This document shows positions 9,478 to 18,760 of a DNA stretch of 57,291 nt, one piece after another; position 1 is the first letter of the stretch; every line of letters starts with the position of its first letter. This stretch comes from Methanosphaera sp. Lineage in GTDB: Archaea; Methanobacteriota; Methanobacteria; Methanobacteriales; Methanobacteriaceae. The translations under genes were made by a program, and so were the position numbers. The stretch is from contig JAFRMD010000033.1 of assembly GCA_017430835.1 (NCBI GenBank), forward strand, positions 1-57,291, given 5' to 3'. The notes under the pieces were generated by a model. The model was not told where the DNA came from. It did not search any database and saw nothing but the letters and a program-made list of their open reading frames with translations.

Positions 9478-9964
9478 GCTAAAACCTATAATATTTTTTG
9501 TCACATGTAACAAATAAATTTTAGCTATGTAGATAATATTACTTTGAGTGTAGTGTTTAGCATTTCTCAAAGGTATCTTCTATTGAGGTTATATCTTTCA
9601 TTTTATAGAATGTATGTTTTTATGCAAACTATGTTGTTTACTATTATTGAACAATAAGCCTTAATTGGGTTTTTATATTATTTTAACCTATAATCATGGT
9701 GTTTGTGGGGTAATTATAAAAAAGTGCTATGTTTCTAATAATGATTATTGTTAAGTTAATGTAATATTTATTTAAGAATTCTAAACCTGGTGCTTATTAA
9801 AGGATTTTTTTAGTTCAATATTAAATAAAATTACTATTATAAATAAAACAAGTATTTCAAAAAACTTATTAGAATGAATAAAATTTCATATTCTAATAAA
9901 TAAAAAAACTATTGGTTTAGATTTGTTTTTTTTTAAGTGTTAATTTTTTCTAAATAATTTTTAT

Positions 9965-10165
9965 TTAGTTAGATGCTAATTTAACATCATCTACAGTTAC
10001 AGTTTTTCTTCCGGCGTGTTTTGAAAGTTTTACTGCTTGAAAAGCAATTTCTTCAGCTGTAACTTCTATTGCATCTGCTAATTCTACAACTGCATCGTCA
10101 CTTACTCTTTCTGCACCGACATTTTTAATAATTCTTTTTACTGGTGCTAATGGTATTTCTGCCAT
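9965..10165 (-). CDS. Archaeal histone
   Basis: A 66-residue single histone fold with no tail. It starts [13 protein letters not shown], has RVSDDAV and ends [13 protein letters not shown], the classic HMfA/HMtA pattern that dimerises and wraps DNA. The start ATG follows AGGAGA. It is a paralog of the histone at 12295 on the other strand, sharing most residues but differing in the middle ([19 protein letters not shown] here). It is less Ala-rich and ends in SN rather than IR. Confidence 0.95.
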   Translation of the reverse strand: MAEIPLAPVKRIIKNVGAERVSDDAVVELADAIEVTAEEIAFQAVKLSKHAGRKTVTVDDVKLASN

Positions 10166-10260
10166 AATATCAAGTTCTCCTATATCTTTATTAACAATTT
10201 TATCTATAAAATTATTACTATAAATACTTTATTATTTTTTTTGATATATTGTGGATAAAA

Positions 10261-11187
10261 TTAATTTTTATCTTTCATAAAAAATGAAGCACTTACTACT
10301 TTATTATTATAAATAACAGCACTTCCACTTAAATTATCCGTATCTATACGATAATCAACACCAAGACCTACAGAATCATAAGATTCAAATTCAGATTTTT
10401 TTATCATATTAAGAAAACTATCTTCGTCTATAAGTTCTTTATTAAATTCTTCACCTTTTTTACTAATAGCATCTAAAATATAGCTTTCAATTATTTTGTC
10501 ATGATATTCCTTATATCTTCTAGAATTATACATGATTTCAAAACCAACTAGTTCTCCATTGATATATACTATTAAACCGTTCTGATTTTCATGTATTGTG
10601 AAAGACTTTTTGTAACTTTCAATATCATAGCTTCGCTGAACAAAAGAATCATGTAATGCATTAGTAGTACTGTCAACTTCTAACTCATCTTGAATTTCCC
10701 TTATGTTGCTCCAAACTTTATTTTGGTTGGATCTAAATGATTTTTCCCTTTTAAGAGATTGGCTCACGCTGATTAATTTGTCACGTCTTACACGGCTGTT
10801 GGCCATATGCTTCGAGTAATGAAATGTGGTGCTATTATAATTCCATCGGCCCGCTTCCGTACAACTTACGGGGATAATCTTTTCACTTTTTGCCGGAATA
10901 ATTATTGTTGAATTAATGATTCTATTTTGTTTAGAACCAATAATTTCTTCACCATCAATTAAGAGTAGGGGAGTAACAGCTTTGTTAATAATTTTTACTT
11001 CATTAACACTACCGTTTTCATCAACTTCACTAATCTCGACTAAACCTAAATTTAAACCAATTTCCAAGCTCATTAAATCGGAATTATTTTTTTCTGATAT
11101 GTTTACACCAATTACAGTCATGTTTTCATGAATTTCGGCTGGAAAAGTATTTAAATTTTCTAACATATTTTTTAAAACAGTAGGCAT
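10261..11187 (-). CDS. ARPP-1 family (DUF6569-like) protein
   Basis: A 308-residue soluble protein. The central segment LLLIDGEEIIGSKQNRIIN, then IIPAKSEKIIPVSCTEAGRW, is the hallmark I associate with the ARPP-1 family (formerly DUF6569). These are often encoded near ADP-ribose and stress genes; the biochemical function is unknown. It lies 12 nt downstream of the HIRAN-domain gene in the same direction and is probably co-transcribed from the promoter near 11613. A role in stress or nucleotide metabolism is only suggested by family context. Confidence 0.8.
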   Translation of the reverse strand: MPTVLKNMLENLNTFPAEIHENMTVIGVNISEKNNSDLMSLEIGLNLGLVEISEVDENGSVNEVKIINKAVTPLLLIDGEEIIGSKQNRIINSTIIIPAKSEKIIPVSCTEAGRWNYNSTTFHYSKHMANSRVRRDKLISVSQSLKREKSFRSNQNKVWSNIREIQDELEVDSTTNALHDSFVQRSYDIESYKKSFTIHENQNGLIVYINGELVGFEIMYNSRRYKEYHDKIIESYILDAISKKGEEFNKELIDEDSFLNMIKKSEFESYDSVGLGVDYRIDTDNLSGSAVIYNNKVVSASFFMKDKN

Positions 11188-11199
11188 TTTTCTACTCCT

Positions 11200-11553
11200 T
11201 TATAAAAAATTAATATCACAGTCAGCATCATTTTTAAATTTTTCTAATTCCTCTTTTGAAAGAATTTTGGCAATTATGGTGTCGCCGATAATGAATTGGA
11301 CTTGTCCATAGTCTTCATCTAATATTTTATCGTATAGTCTTCCTCCACTATATGTTCCTTTAACAACAGTTTTTACACTATTTGCAACATAACCTGATGG
11401 ACCAGCATATCTTAATTCAACACGTATGGCCTCTTGATCATAGTCGTTTTCAGGTTCCTTTACAAGTTTTAATATTGAATTAACTTTAAATGGTTTAATC
11501 CCATTAAACATGTTAACGCTATTAACAGTAAAAAATACATTTTTTTCTTTCAT
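11200..11553 (-). CDS. HIRAN domain protein
   Basis: The 117-residue protein matches a stand-alone HIRAN domain: a hydrophobic strand, then LVKEPENDYDQEAIRVEL (the typical EP.N.YD..AI.V pattern), then GPSGYVANSVKTVV. HIRAN domains recognise DNA ends or damaged DNA in eukaryotic HLTF, and occur alone in bacteria and archaea. The start ATG is preceded by AGAAGG. It heads a two-gene operon with the ARPP-1 gene. The promoter is flanked by a 16-nt inverted repeat (see 11591-11646). Confidence 0.75.
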   Translation of the reverse strand: MKEKNVFFTVNSVNMFNGIKPFKVNSILKLVKEPENDYDQEAIRVELRYAGPSGYVANSVKTVVKGTYSGGRLYDKILDEDYGQVQFIIGDTIIAKILSKEELEKFKNDADCDINFL

Positions 11554-11590
11554 TTTTTTATACCTTCTATGTTTTTTATTATTATGTAAA

Positions 11591-11646
11591 TAATATTATG
11601 GAATAAGTATTATATAAATATTTTTATTTATTATTCCATATTATTA
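11591..11646 (-). promoter_or_regulatory. Inverted repeat flanking the TATA box of the HIRAN/ARPP-1 operon
   Basis: Arms at 11591-11606 and 11631-11646 are complementary at 15 of 16 positions; the conserved core is TTATTCCATA. The 24-nt spacer contains TTTATATAAT, a TATA box in the minus direction about 60 nt before the HIRAN start. More CCATA/ATGGAA motifs follow at about 11670-11700. This arrangement suits a repressor or activator pair around the TATA box; the binding protein is not known. Confidence 0.5.
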
Positions 11647-12238
11647 ATGTTTTAGGAAAATACTTTATTTTTTCCATATAAAATAGGAAATAATGGAAAT
11701 AGAAAATAATTACTATTATTGCAAAAATCAATTATTCGCTCCATCTATTCTTATTAACACATCTTTTTGTCATTAATAAAAATATATTATTTTATTAAAA
11801 AAATATTCCAAAACATAAACGAAAGTTGTTAACCATACTTTGGTATAATGCTTTTGAAATGTAAAATGTTAAAAAAAGTTTAATTAGAAAATCTTAAAAG
11901 GTTGTTTAATCTTCAATTTTACATTTTTTTTCAAAATTATGAATTAAAGATTACTTTAAAAAAATCTTTCCTTTTTTTCTATAGTTATTATTTTTTTAAA
12001 TTGAAAATATACTTTTTTATTAGGATTAATTAGTTTAAAACTTTTAATATTTTATAAATAATCCTAGGGACTTAATAAATTGTTGTTATAGACTTATTTT
12101 GCATTATTTTATTTTTTGCTTGCTAGATATTTTAAATCGTTTTTTATTCTTTTAATTAAGTATTCTTGAATTTATATTAAAAATATATCTATATTCTCTT
12201 ATAATATTCTTGTAAAATGCTAAAAAATCTAAATAACT
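11647..12238. other. Long AT-rich intergenic region without a visible gene
   Basis: About 590 bp between the HIRAN operon promoter and the histone promoter. It is extremely AT-rich with many T and A runs. I found no open frame with a ribosome-binding site, and no tRNA-like or repeat structure. It may be a nucleosome-poor or regulatory spacer, or a decayed region. Confidence 0.5.
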
Positions 12239-12248
12239 TTATATACTA
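12239..12248 (+). promoter_or_regulatory. TATA box of the histone gene
   Basis: TTTATATACT lies about 50 nt before the histone ATG and matches the archaeal box A and the hdr candidate at 718. A start of transcription near 12270 would give a leader of about 25 nt containing AGGAGATGTGAT. Confidence 0.6.
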
Positions 12249-12294
12249 TTAAAATATAATTATAATCATAAAATTAAAAGGAGATGTGATAAAT

Positions 12295-12495
12295 ATGGCA
12301 GAATTACCAATCGCACCAATCAAAAGAATCATCAAAGGTGCAGGTGCAGCCAGAGCAAGTGATGATGCAGCAAAAGAATTAGCAGATGTAATTGAAAATT
12401 ACGCAGAAGAAATCGCATATGATGCTGTAAAACTTGCAAAACATGCAGGAAGAAAAACTGTCACTGCTGATGATATTAAATTAGCAATTAGATAA
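12295..12495 (+). CDS. Archaeal histone
   Basis: A 66-residue histone fold protein ([16 protein letters not shown], then [15 protein letters not shown] and [16 protein letters not shown]). I chose ATG 12295, not the upstream in-frame start at 12286, because the strong AGGAGATGTGAT site lies directly before it. It is tail-less and expected to form dimers and longer assemblies on DNA. It has its own promoter and a strong hairpin downstream (12530-12584). The paralog is at 9965-10165. Confidence 0.95.
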   Translation: MAELPIAPIKRIIKGAGAARASDDAAKELADVIENYAEEIAYDAVKLAKHAGRKTVTADDIKLAIR

Positions 12496-12529
12496 GTTTA
12501 TTAATTTTTGATCTCCCTAAGTATTAATA

Positions 12530-12584
12530 AATAAGATATGAGGATTATTGTTGCTTAAAGTAACGATAACTTATGTATCTTATT
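12530..12584 (+). terminator. Long hairpin downstream of the histone gene
   Basis: The outer arms AATAAGATA (12530-12538) and TATCTTATT (12576-12584) are perfectly complementary. An inner stem pairs 12545-12556 with 12558-12569 over 12 positions, two of them G-U. The whole element starts 35 nt after the histone stop. It could act as a 3' end or stability element of the histone mRNA, or be a small RNA. A T-rich stretch follows. Confidence 0.45.
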
Positions 12585-12773
12585 ATTACTTTAAACTTTT
12601 ATTTTTAATATTCATTTTTTTATTAACATTAAAATTTGTATCCTTTAGTAAAATTTATTGTCTGAATTCTTATTTTCTAAAAAATTTTAATTAACTTAAA
12701 AAACAGATATCTAATTAATATAAATTAATTTACACTAATTTAATAATTTTCATTAAATAATTATGGTGAGTAA

Positions 12774-14180
12774 ATGAAAAACTTTAATGAATGGTTTCAT
12801 AATATATTGGAAGAAGCAGAATTAATGGATGCAAGATATCCGGTTAAAGGGATGAGTGTATGGTTGCCAAGGGGTTTTAAAATAAGAAAATATTCTCTTG
12901 AACTACTTGAAAAGTTACTTGATAAAGAACATGAAGAAACATTATTTCCAATGTTAATCCCAGAAAGTGAACTGGCAAAAGAAGCAATACATGTAAAAGG
13001 TTTTGAAGAAGAAGTATACTGGGTAACGCGTGGAGGATTAAGAGAACTTAATGAAAAACTTGCACTTAGACCAACAAGTGAAACGGCAATGTATCCTATG
13101 TTTTCATTATGGGTTCGTTCACATATGGATTTACCTATAAAGGTTTACCAAACAGTAAACACATTCAGATATGAAACAAAACATACAAGACCATTAATCC
13201 GTGTAAGAGAAATAACAACATTTAATGAATCTCATACAGTACATGCTACAGAAGAAGAAGCAGAACAACAAGTACAGACAGGAATCAATATTTACAAGGA
13301 ATTCTTTGATGCATTAGGAATATCATATTCCATATGCAAACGTCCTAATTGGGACAAATTTCCAGGATCAAAGTACACAATGGCATTTGACACTATAATG
13401 CCCGACGGAAAAACCTTACAAATCGGAACAGTACATAACCTAGGAACAACATTTGCAAAAACATTTGACATACAATTTGAAAATGAAGATGGAACACATG
13501 AATTCGCACATCAAACATGTTATGGATTATCAGACAGAGTAATTGCCTCATTAATAGCAGCTCACGGTGATGAAAAAGGTCTAAAATTACCGCCAGTAGT
13601 AGCACCAGAACAAGTAATCATAGTCCCAATCATTTTCAAAGAAAAAGAGGAAATAGTACTTAACTTTACGGATAAACTTGAAAAATTATTGCAGGACAAT
13701 GGAATAAGAGCAAAACAAGACAAAAGAGATATGAGACCTGGTAAAAAGTATTATGAATGGGAACAACGGGGAGTACCTTTAAGAATAGAAGTTGGACCAA
13801 GAGATATTGAAAACGGTTCAATAGTAACCATAAGACGTGATAATGGAAACAAAGAATTCATAGATTATGATGAAAACACTATTGTAGAAACAGTAAACAA
13901 TATTCTTGATGACATTACAAAAGAATTGAAAGAATCTTCACAAAAATTCCAGGAAGAAAAAACATACCATGTTGAAACTCCTGAACAAATTAAGAAAACA
14001 ATTAACAAAAAAGGTGGAATTGTAACTTGTAACTGGTGTGGAGTAACAGATTGTGGTAAAGAAATGGAAGAAAAATTTGATATTGATATTTTAGGAACAC
14101 AGGAAGCAGAAGTTGAAGGAACATGTGTAAATTGTGGAAAGTCTGCTAAACATAAGGTACTTGTTTCAAAAACATACTAG
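12774..14180 (+). CDS. proS: Prolyl-tRNA synthetase, archaeal/eukaryote type
   Basis: A class II synthetase of 468 residues that charges tRNA-Pro. Visible are motif 2 ([20 protein letters not shown]), TSET in [13 protein letters not shown], the motif 3 region ending in TCYGLSDR, an anticodon-binding domain, and the archaeal-type C-terminal domain with four cysteines (CNWCG and CVNCG) likely to bind zinc. There is no bacterial editing insertion. The start ATG follows GGTGAG. It ends in TAG, 8 nt before a small membrane protein gene. Confidence 0.95.
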   Translation: MKNFNEWFHNILEEAELMDARYPVKGMSVWLPRGFKIRKYSLELLEKLLDKEHEETLFPMLIPESELAKEAIHVKGFEEEVYWVTRGGLRELNEKLALRPTSETAMYPMFSLWVRSHMDLPIKVYQTVNTFRYETKHTRPLIRVREITTFNESHTVHATEEEAEQQVQTGINIYKEFFDALGISYSICKRPNWDKFPGSKYTMAFDTIMPDGKTLQIGTVHNLGTTFAKTFDIQFENEDGTHEFAHQTCYGLSDRVIASLIAAHGDEKGLKLPPVVAPEQVIIVPIIFKEKEEIVLNFTDKLEKLLQDNGIRAKQDKRDMRPGKKYYEWEQRGVPLRIEVGPRDIENGSIVTIRRDNGNKEFIDYDENTIVETVNNILDDITKELKESSQKFQEEKTYHVETPEQIKKTINKKGGIVTCNWCGVTDCGKEMEEKFDIDILGTQEAEVEGTCVNCGKSAKHKVLVSKTY

Positions 14181-14188
14181 TGATTAAT

Positions 14189-14371
14189 ATGAAAAAAAAA
14201 GATAAGAAAAAATTTTTCTTGGCAGTTTGGCTATTGACAGATGCAATAATTTTAATTTGTTCAATATTGGCAATCATGCAGGGCGGAACTACAAATACAA
14301 TTGTTGGAATATTTGGTTTTCTTTTATTAGTTGTTGAAGTTATACTCTTTAAAAAAGGTTATATTGTATAA
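14189..14371 (+). CDS. Small two-helix membrane protein
   Basis: A 60-residue protein with a lysine-rich start (MKKKDKKKFFLAV), two hydrophobic segments (about residues 10-30 and 36-55) joined by a short GGTTNT loop, and a KKGY end. It was probably membrane-inserted as a hairpin. I chose ATG 14189; a GTG in frame at 14180 overlaps the proS stop. GTGAT upstream may serve as ribosome-binding site. The function is unknown. It is probably co-transcribed with proS. Confidence 0.65.
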   Translation: MKKKDKKKFFLAVWLLTDAIILICSILAIMQGGTTNTIVGIFGFLLLVVEVILFKKGYIV

Positions 14372-14422
14372 ACTCTTTTATTCATAAATTTTTTTATTTA
14401 ATTTAACATAGAGGGTGAAGAA

Positions 14423-15607
14423 ATGGAAATAGAAACTGATGTCCTAATAATCGGTGCCGGACCTTCTGGATCTATTGCTGCTAGAACTATAGCTAAAGAA
14501 GGTATTGACGTATGGATAATTGATAAAAAATCTGAAATAGGCACTCCAAAAAGGTGTGCTGAGGGAATCGTTAAGTCAACACTTGATGAACTTGACATTA
14601 AAGTTGATGAACGATGGATATCAAGAGATATTAGAGGTTTACACATTGTATCCTCAGACAATCATGAAGTAATATTTGATGAAAATAATTTTAACTTGCC
14701 AGATACTGCATATGTTCTTGAAAGAAAAGTTTTTGATAAGCATTTAGTAATGGATGCAATAAGATATGGTGCAAAAGTAAGCTTAAAAACTCATGCTTAT
14801 GATTTAAAACGTACAAGTGATGGATTCATTGTGTATGCGAAACAATGGGATAAGGATGTTAAAATACATGCACATATTGTTATAGCCGCAGATGGAACAG
14901 AATCAACTATTGGTAAAATGGCAGGTCTCAATACAAAAACGCAATTCAATAATATGGCTTCATGCATACAATATGAAATGGTTAATGTTAAACTAGAATA
15001 TATGAATCATGTGCATATTTACATTGGAAAAGTTGCTCCTGGAGGTTACGTTTGGATATTTCCTAAGGGGGATGACATAGCAAACGTTGGGTTGGGAGTT
15101 TTAAAAACTCATGCTACAGAAAATGCCAAGTATTATCTTGATAATTTCATTAAAAACAATTCTTCTCTTAAAAAAGCTCAAATAGTGGAAGTTAATGTAG
15201 GTGGAGATCCAGTCGGTGGATTGGTGGAAGAGCGAGTATCGGATAATATTTTGGTTGTTGGGGATGCTGCTGGTTATGTGGATCCATTAACTGGTGATGG
15301 TATTCGTACGGCAATGTTATCCGGAAAATATGCTGGAATTGTAGCATCTAAGGCAATTAAATCTAAAGATTATTCAAGCCAAATATTATCAGAATATTAT
15401 GATATTACTGATGAAAAAATTGGAAAAGAATTCAGTAAATTTAATAAAATTAAGGAATTCTTATTAACTTTGGATGATGATAGTTTAAATAAGATAGTAT
15501 CTGAAATATCTAAAACAGATATGAAAAATGCGGATTTAAAAACATTATTTAAGATAATAATTAAATCTTCACCAAAATCTTTATTGAAATTAGGTAAATT
15601 ATTTTAA
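14423..15607 (+). CDS. Geranylgeranyl reductase family flavoprotein
   Basis: A 394-residue FAD enzyme that saturates the double bonds of archaeal isoprenoid lipids (digeranylgeranylglycerophospholipid reductase). The N-terminal Rossmann motif is IIGAGPSGSIAARTIAKEG. The family's GGYVWIFPKG motif sits in the middle, and the second FAD motif VVGDAAGYVDPLTGDGI follows. The start has GAGGGTGAAGAA upstream. Together with egsA (24389) it serves membrane lipid synthesis. It converges with nifU. Confidence 0.9.
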   Translation: MEIETDVLIIGAGPSGSIAARTIAKEGIDVWIIDKKSEIGTPKRCAEGIVKSTLDELDIKVDERWISRDIRGLHIVSSDNHEVIFDENNFNLPDTAYVLERKVFDKHLVMDAIRYGAKVSLKTHAYDLKRTSDGFIVYAKQWDKDVKIHAHIVIAADGTESTIGKMAGLNTKTQFNNMASCIQYEMVNVKLEYMNHVHIYIGKVAPGGYVWIFPKGDDIANVGLGVLKTHATENAKYYLDNFIKNNSSLKKAQIVEVNVGGDPVGGLVEERVSDNILVVGDAAGYVDPLTGDGIRTAMLSGKYAGIVASKAIKSKDYSSQILSEYYDITDEKIGKEFSKFNKIKEFLLTLDDDSLNKIVSEISKTDMKNADLKTLFKIIIKSSPKSLLKLGKLF

Positions 15608-15629
15608 AAAAAGGAAATTAAGGGTTTAT

Positions 15630-16013
15630 TTATTCTTTTTCTTTATTTTCTCTGTAGTTGTCAATTGCTGCTTGCAATGCATCTGCAGCTAAGTTTGAAC
15701 AATGTAATTTGATTGGTGGGAGTCCATCCAGTTCTTCTGCCACATCATTTCTTGTTATTTTGTATGCTTCGTCTACGGTCATTCCTATTGCCATTTCAGT
15801 TATCATGCTGCTTGTTGCAATTGCGGCACCACAACCGAAAGTGCTGAATTTTACGTCTGTTAATACTTCATTTTCATCCACGTCTATATAGATTGTCATT
15901 ATATCTCCGCATACAGGATTTCCCACTGTTCCTTCGCCGCTTGGATTTTCTATTACTCCCGTATTTCGTGGGTTTGTATAGTGGTCTTTAACTTTTTGAC
16001 TGTATTCTTCCAT
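15630..16013 (-). CDS. nifU: Fe-S cluster scaffold protein, NifU/IscU type
   Basis: A 127-residue IscU-like scaffold. The three cluster-ligand cysteines are in GNPVCGD, TFGCGAAIA and LHCSNLA, with the Asp after the first Cys typical of scaffolds. There is no C-terminal NifU domain. It receives sulfur from the cysteine desulfurase encoded 31 nt upstream in the same operon and passes clusters on to apo-proteins. A methanogen needs many Fe-S enzymes, such as Hdr. The start ATG follows AGAAGGTGAT. Confidence 0.92.
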   Translation of the reverse strand: MEEYSQKVKDHYTNPRNTGVIENPSGEGTVGNPVCGDIMTIYIDVDENEVLTDVKFSTFGCGAAIATSSMITEMAIGMTVDEAYKITRNDVAEELDGLPPIKLHCSNLAADALQAAIDNYRENKEKE

Positions 16014-16044
16014 AGTATCACCTTCTAAGTTTTTTTATCTTTTT

Positions 16045-17295
16045 TTAGTATCTGTCCAAATCTTCTTCATCAAGATCTTTTTCGAATTGGTCTCCGATGT
16101 ACACATCATTTTTGTTATCCCATAATGGAGATAGTTTTCTTAGGTATTCAACTACTTCTGATATGGATTCTACAATGTAATCTACGTCATCAATGCTATT
16201 TTCTGGTCCTATGGATAATCTTAGAGAACCGTGACTGAGTGCTGGTTTTATACCTATTGCTGCTAAAACGTGTGAACCTTTAAGGTCATGTGTTGAACAT
16301 GCAGAACCTGTTGCTCCATTAATTCCTTTCTGATCTAATCTTAAAATTAATGATTCTCCTTCTATTCCTGAAAATCTGAAGTGTACATTGTTTGGTAATC
16401 TGTTTTCCAATGGACCGTTTACGTATGAATCTTTTATTGTGTTTGTTACTTTTTCTATTAATGCATCACGTATTTCTTGGTTGTGTTTCATTCGTTCGTC
16501 TAGTTGGGTGTTTGCAAGTTCTGCAGCTTTTCCTAATCCTACAATTCCTGCTACATTTTCTGTTCCTGAACGTAAACCTTTTTCTTGTCCACCACCATGG
16601 ATTAGTGCTTCTACTTTTACTCCTTTTTTAATGTAAACGGCTCCTACTCCTTTTGGTCCGTTAATTTTATGTGCGGATATGGATAACAGGTCAATGTTTT
16701 GTTCTTTAACATCTACTGGTATTTTTCCTGCACTTTGTACTGCATCTGAGTGGAATAGTACGTTGTGTTTTCTTGCTATTTCTCCTATTTCTTTTGTTGG
16801 TTCTATTGAACCTATTTCATTGTTTGAGTGCATTATGCTTATTAGGATTGTACTGTCTTTTATGGAGGATTCTAATTCTTTTAGGTCAATCATACCCGTT
16901 TCATCTACTGGCAGGTATGTTACTTCAAATCCATATTTTTCTAGGAATTTACATGTTTCCAGTACTGCAGGATGTTCTATTGTACTTGTGATTATGTGAT
17001 TTCTTGGATTGTCTTCTGTTTTCTTAAGTATTTCTTTTAATGCTATTCCTTTTATTATCATGTTGTCTGATTCAGATCCACCGCTTGTGAATGTTATTTC
17101 ATCAGCATCTGCATTTATTAAATCAGCTACTTGTTGTCTTGCTTTATCTACTGCTTTTTTTGCTTCTACACCTAATGTGTAGAGTGTTGATGCATTTCCA
17201 AATTCTTTGTTGAAGTAGGGTAACATTTCTTCCAGTACTTCTTCATCTACGGGTGATGTTGCTGAGTTGTCCATATATATTAATTTTTGTGTCAT
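16045..17295 (-). CDS. nifS: Cysteine desulfurase, NifS/IscS type
   Basis: A PLP enzyme of 416 residues that removes sulfur from cysteine for cluster assembly. The PLP lysine is in SISAHKINGPKGVGAV, and the mobile catalytic cysteine loop is NGATGSACSTHDLKGSHVL. Length and order fit group I NifS/IscS. The start ATG follows GAGGAGACAAAAAA. It heads the nifS-nifU operon with a palindrome at the promoter (17359-17380), so iron or cluster control is plausible. Confidence 0.93.
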   Translation of the reverse strand: MTQKLIYMDNSATSPVDEEVLEEMLPYFNKEFGNASTLYTLGVEAKKAVDKARQQVADLINADADEITFTSGGSESDNMIIKGIALKEILKKTEDNPRNHIITSTIEHPAVLETCKFLEKYGFEVTYLPVDETGMIDLKELESSIKDSTILISIMHSNNEIGSIEPTKEIGEIARKHNVLFHSDAVQSAGKIPVDVKEQNIDLLSISAHKINGPKGVGAVYIKKGVKVEALIHGGGQEKGLRSGTENVAGIVGLGKAAELANTQLDERMKHNQEIRDALIEKVTNTIKDSYVNGPLENRLPNNVHFRFSGIEGESLILRLDQKGINGATGSACSTHDLKGSHVLAAIGIKPALSHGSLRLSIGPENSIDDVDYIVESISEVVEYLRKLSPLWDNKNDVYIGDQFEKDLDEEDLDRY

Positions 17296-17358
17296 TTTTT
17301 TGTCTCCTCATAGTTCTTTTTTTAGTATTTTTTTTAGAGTAATTATTAAATATTCATT

Positions 17359-17380
17359 AACATTGTTATATCACAATGTT
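17359..17380 (-). promoter_or_regulatory. Perfect palindrome at the nifSU promoter
   Basis: Arms AACATTGT and ACAATGTT are separated by 6 nt. In the minus direction a TATA box (TATATAAAA, 17407-17415) lies about 27-35 bp upstream of the palindrome's near edge. The palindrome therefore falls at or just after the expected transcription start, the place of a repressor operator. The leader would be about 90 nt. Confidence 0.55.
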
Positions 17381-17520
17381 ATATTTTATAGTAGTAGTAT
17401 TTATAGTTTTATATAGGGTGTTATATTTTGAGCAAATGAAAATAAAATAAAAATCATAGTGAATCATAAAAATAATGTTCGGGAGGGGAAATAAAATCAA
17501 TATCTTATTTTAAAAAAATA

Positions 17521-18564
17521 TTAAAAGTTATTTAATATTGTAACCATTAATTTAATGGTGTTTTCAATGTCTTCAGCACTTGCTACACTTACCGGTGTAT
17601 GTATGTATCTGGTTGGTACACTAACAACACCAGTTATAATTCCATCCCTATTCAAATGTATGGCAGTACCATCAGTTGTTCCACCATCACTAACTTCTAA
17701 CTGAATTTTTAAATTTTCCTGATTTGCAGCATCAGTTATAATTTCTTTCATAACTTTAGGAGTAATAACACCATCACCTGATCTATCCGCTAAAATAACA
17801 GCCGGTCCATCACCCATTTTACAAGGAGCATCTTCAGTAGTTATTCCAGGATGATCTCCAGATAATGTTGTATCCAATGCAAAAGCATAATCAGGATTTA
17901 AACTGTAACTGGAAACTTTTGCTCCTTTAAGTCCAACTTCTTCCTGAACTGTTCCAACGCCATAAATGGTTGCTCGACTATTTACTCTTTTCATAATTTC
18001 CATCATTACATAACATCCAATTCTGTTGTCCAATGCTTTTCCCATAACTTTATCATTAGGATATTCTTCAAACCAACTTCTAAAGGTAATCATATCACCA
18101 ATGGACACCATTTCTTCTGCTTCTTCTTTATTGTTAGCCCCAATATCTATAAACATTTCACTGTATTTAATGACCTTGTTTCTTTCTTCTGGTTTGGTGA
18201 CATGAGGAGGTTTTGAACCAATTACGCCAGGATATTTTCCATTTTCTGAATGTATGATAACTGCTTGGTTAATTAGCATTTGATCATTAATCCCACCAAT
18301 TTTAATAAACTTGATAAATCCCTCATCATTAATGTATTTAACCATTAAACCAATTTCATCCATATGTGAGGCAAGCATTACAGTTGGAGCGTTTTCATCA
18401 CCATTTTTGGTACAAATTATGTTTCCCATGGTGTCTGTTTCTATTTCATCCACGACATCTTCAAGTTCTCTTGAAATAATGTCATGAATATCATTTTCAA
18501 AACCCGATATTGCTGGTGTTAAACTTAATTCTTCTAGCAATTTCATATTTCTTATTGTTGTCAT
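17521..18564 (-). CDS. M42 family metallopeptidase (glutamyl aminopeptidase/tetrahedral aminopeptidase)
   Basis: A 347-residue cytosolic dizinc aminopeptidase. Metal and catalytic motifs are seen in order: MLASHMDEIG, GKALDNRIGCYV, TVQEEVGLKGA, ALDTTLSGD and, near the end, RYIHTPVSVAS. The family forms large tetrahedral dodecamers that trim peptides released by the proteasome. The start ATG follows AGGAGATTAATC. It stands alone between the nifSU operon and a decayed insertion sequence. Confidence 0.9.
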   Translation of the reverse strand: MTTIRNMKLLEELSLTPAISGFENDIHDIISRELEDVVDEIETDTMGNIICTKNGDENAPTVMLASHMDEIGLMVKYINDEGFIKFIKIGGINDQMLINQAVIIHSENGKYPGVIGSKPPHVTKPEERNKVIKYSEMFIDIGANNKEEAEEMVSIGDMITFRSWFEEYPNDKVMGKALDNRIGCYVMMEIMKRVNSRATIYGVGTVQEEVGLKGAKVSSYSLNPDYAFALDTTLSGDHPGITTEDAPCKMGDGPAVILADRSGDGVITPKVMKEIITDAANQENLKIQLEVSDGGTTDGTAIHLNRDGIITGVVSVPTRYIHTPVSVASAEDIENTIKLMVTILNNF

Positions 18565-18760
18565 GATTAATCTCCTAGTTGTTTTATTTATCTTTTTATA
18601 TCTTTAATAATTATGTTAATACTCATATTATTTAACAAAAAATAAAGGTTGATGTGCTTAAAAAACGAGTATTATTATTAACCTAAAAACATAATAAAAA
18701 TTTAACTAATTTGTTATTTAATTTCAATATTTAATCTAAATTTAGGAGTGAAAAAAGAAT

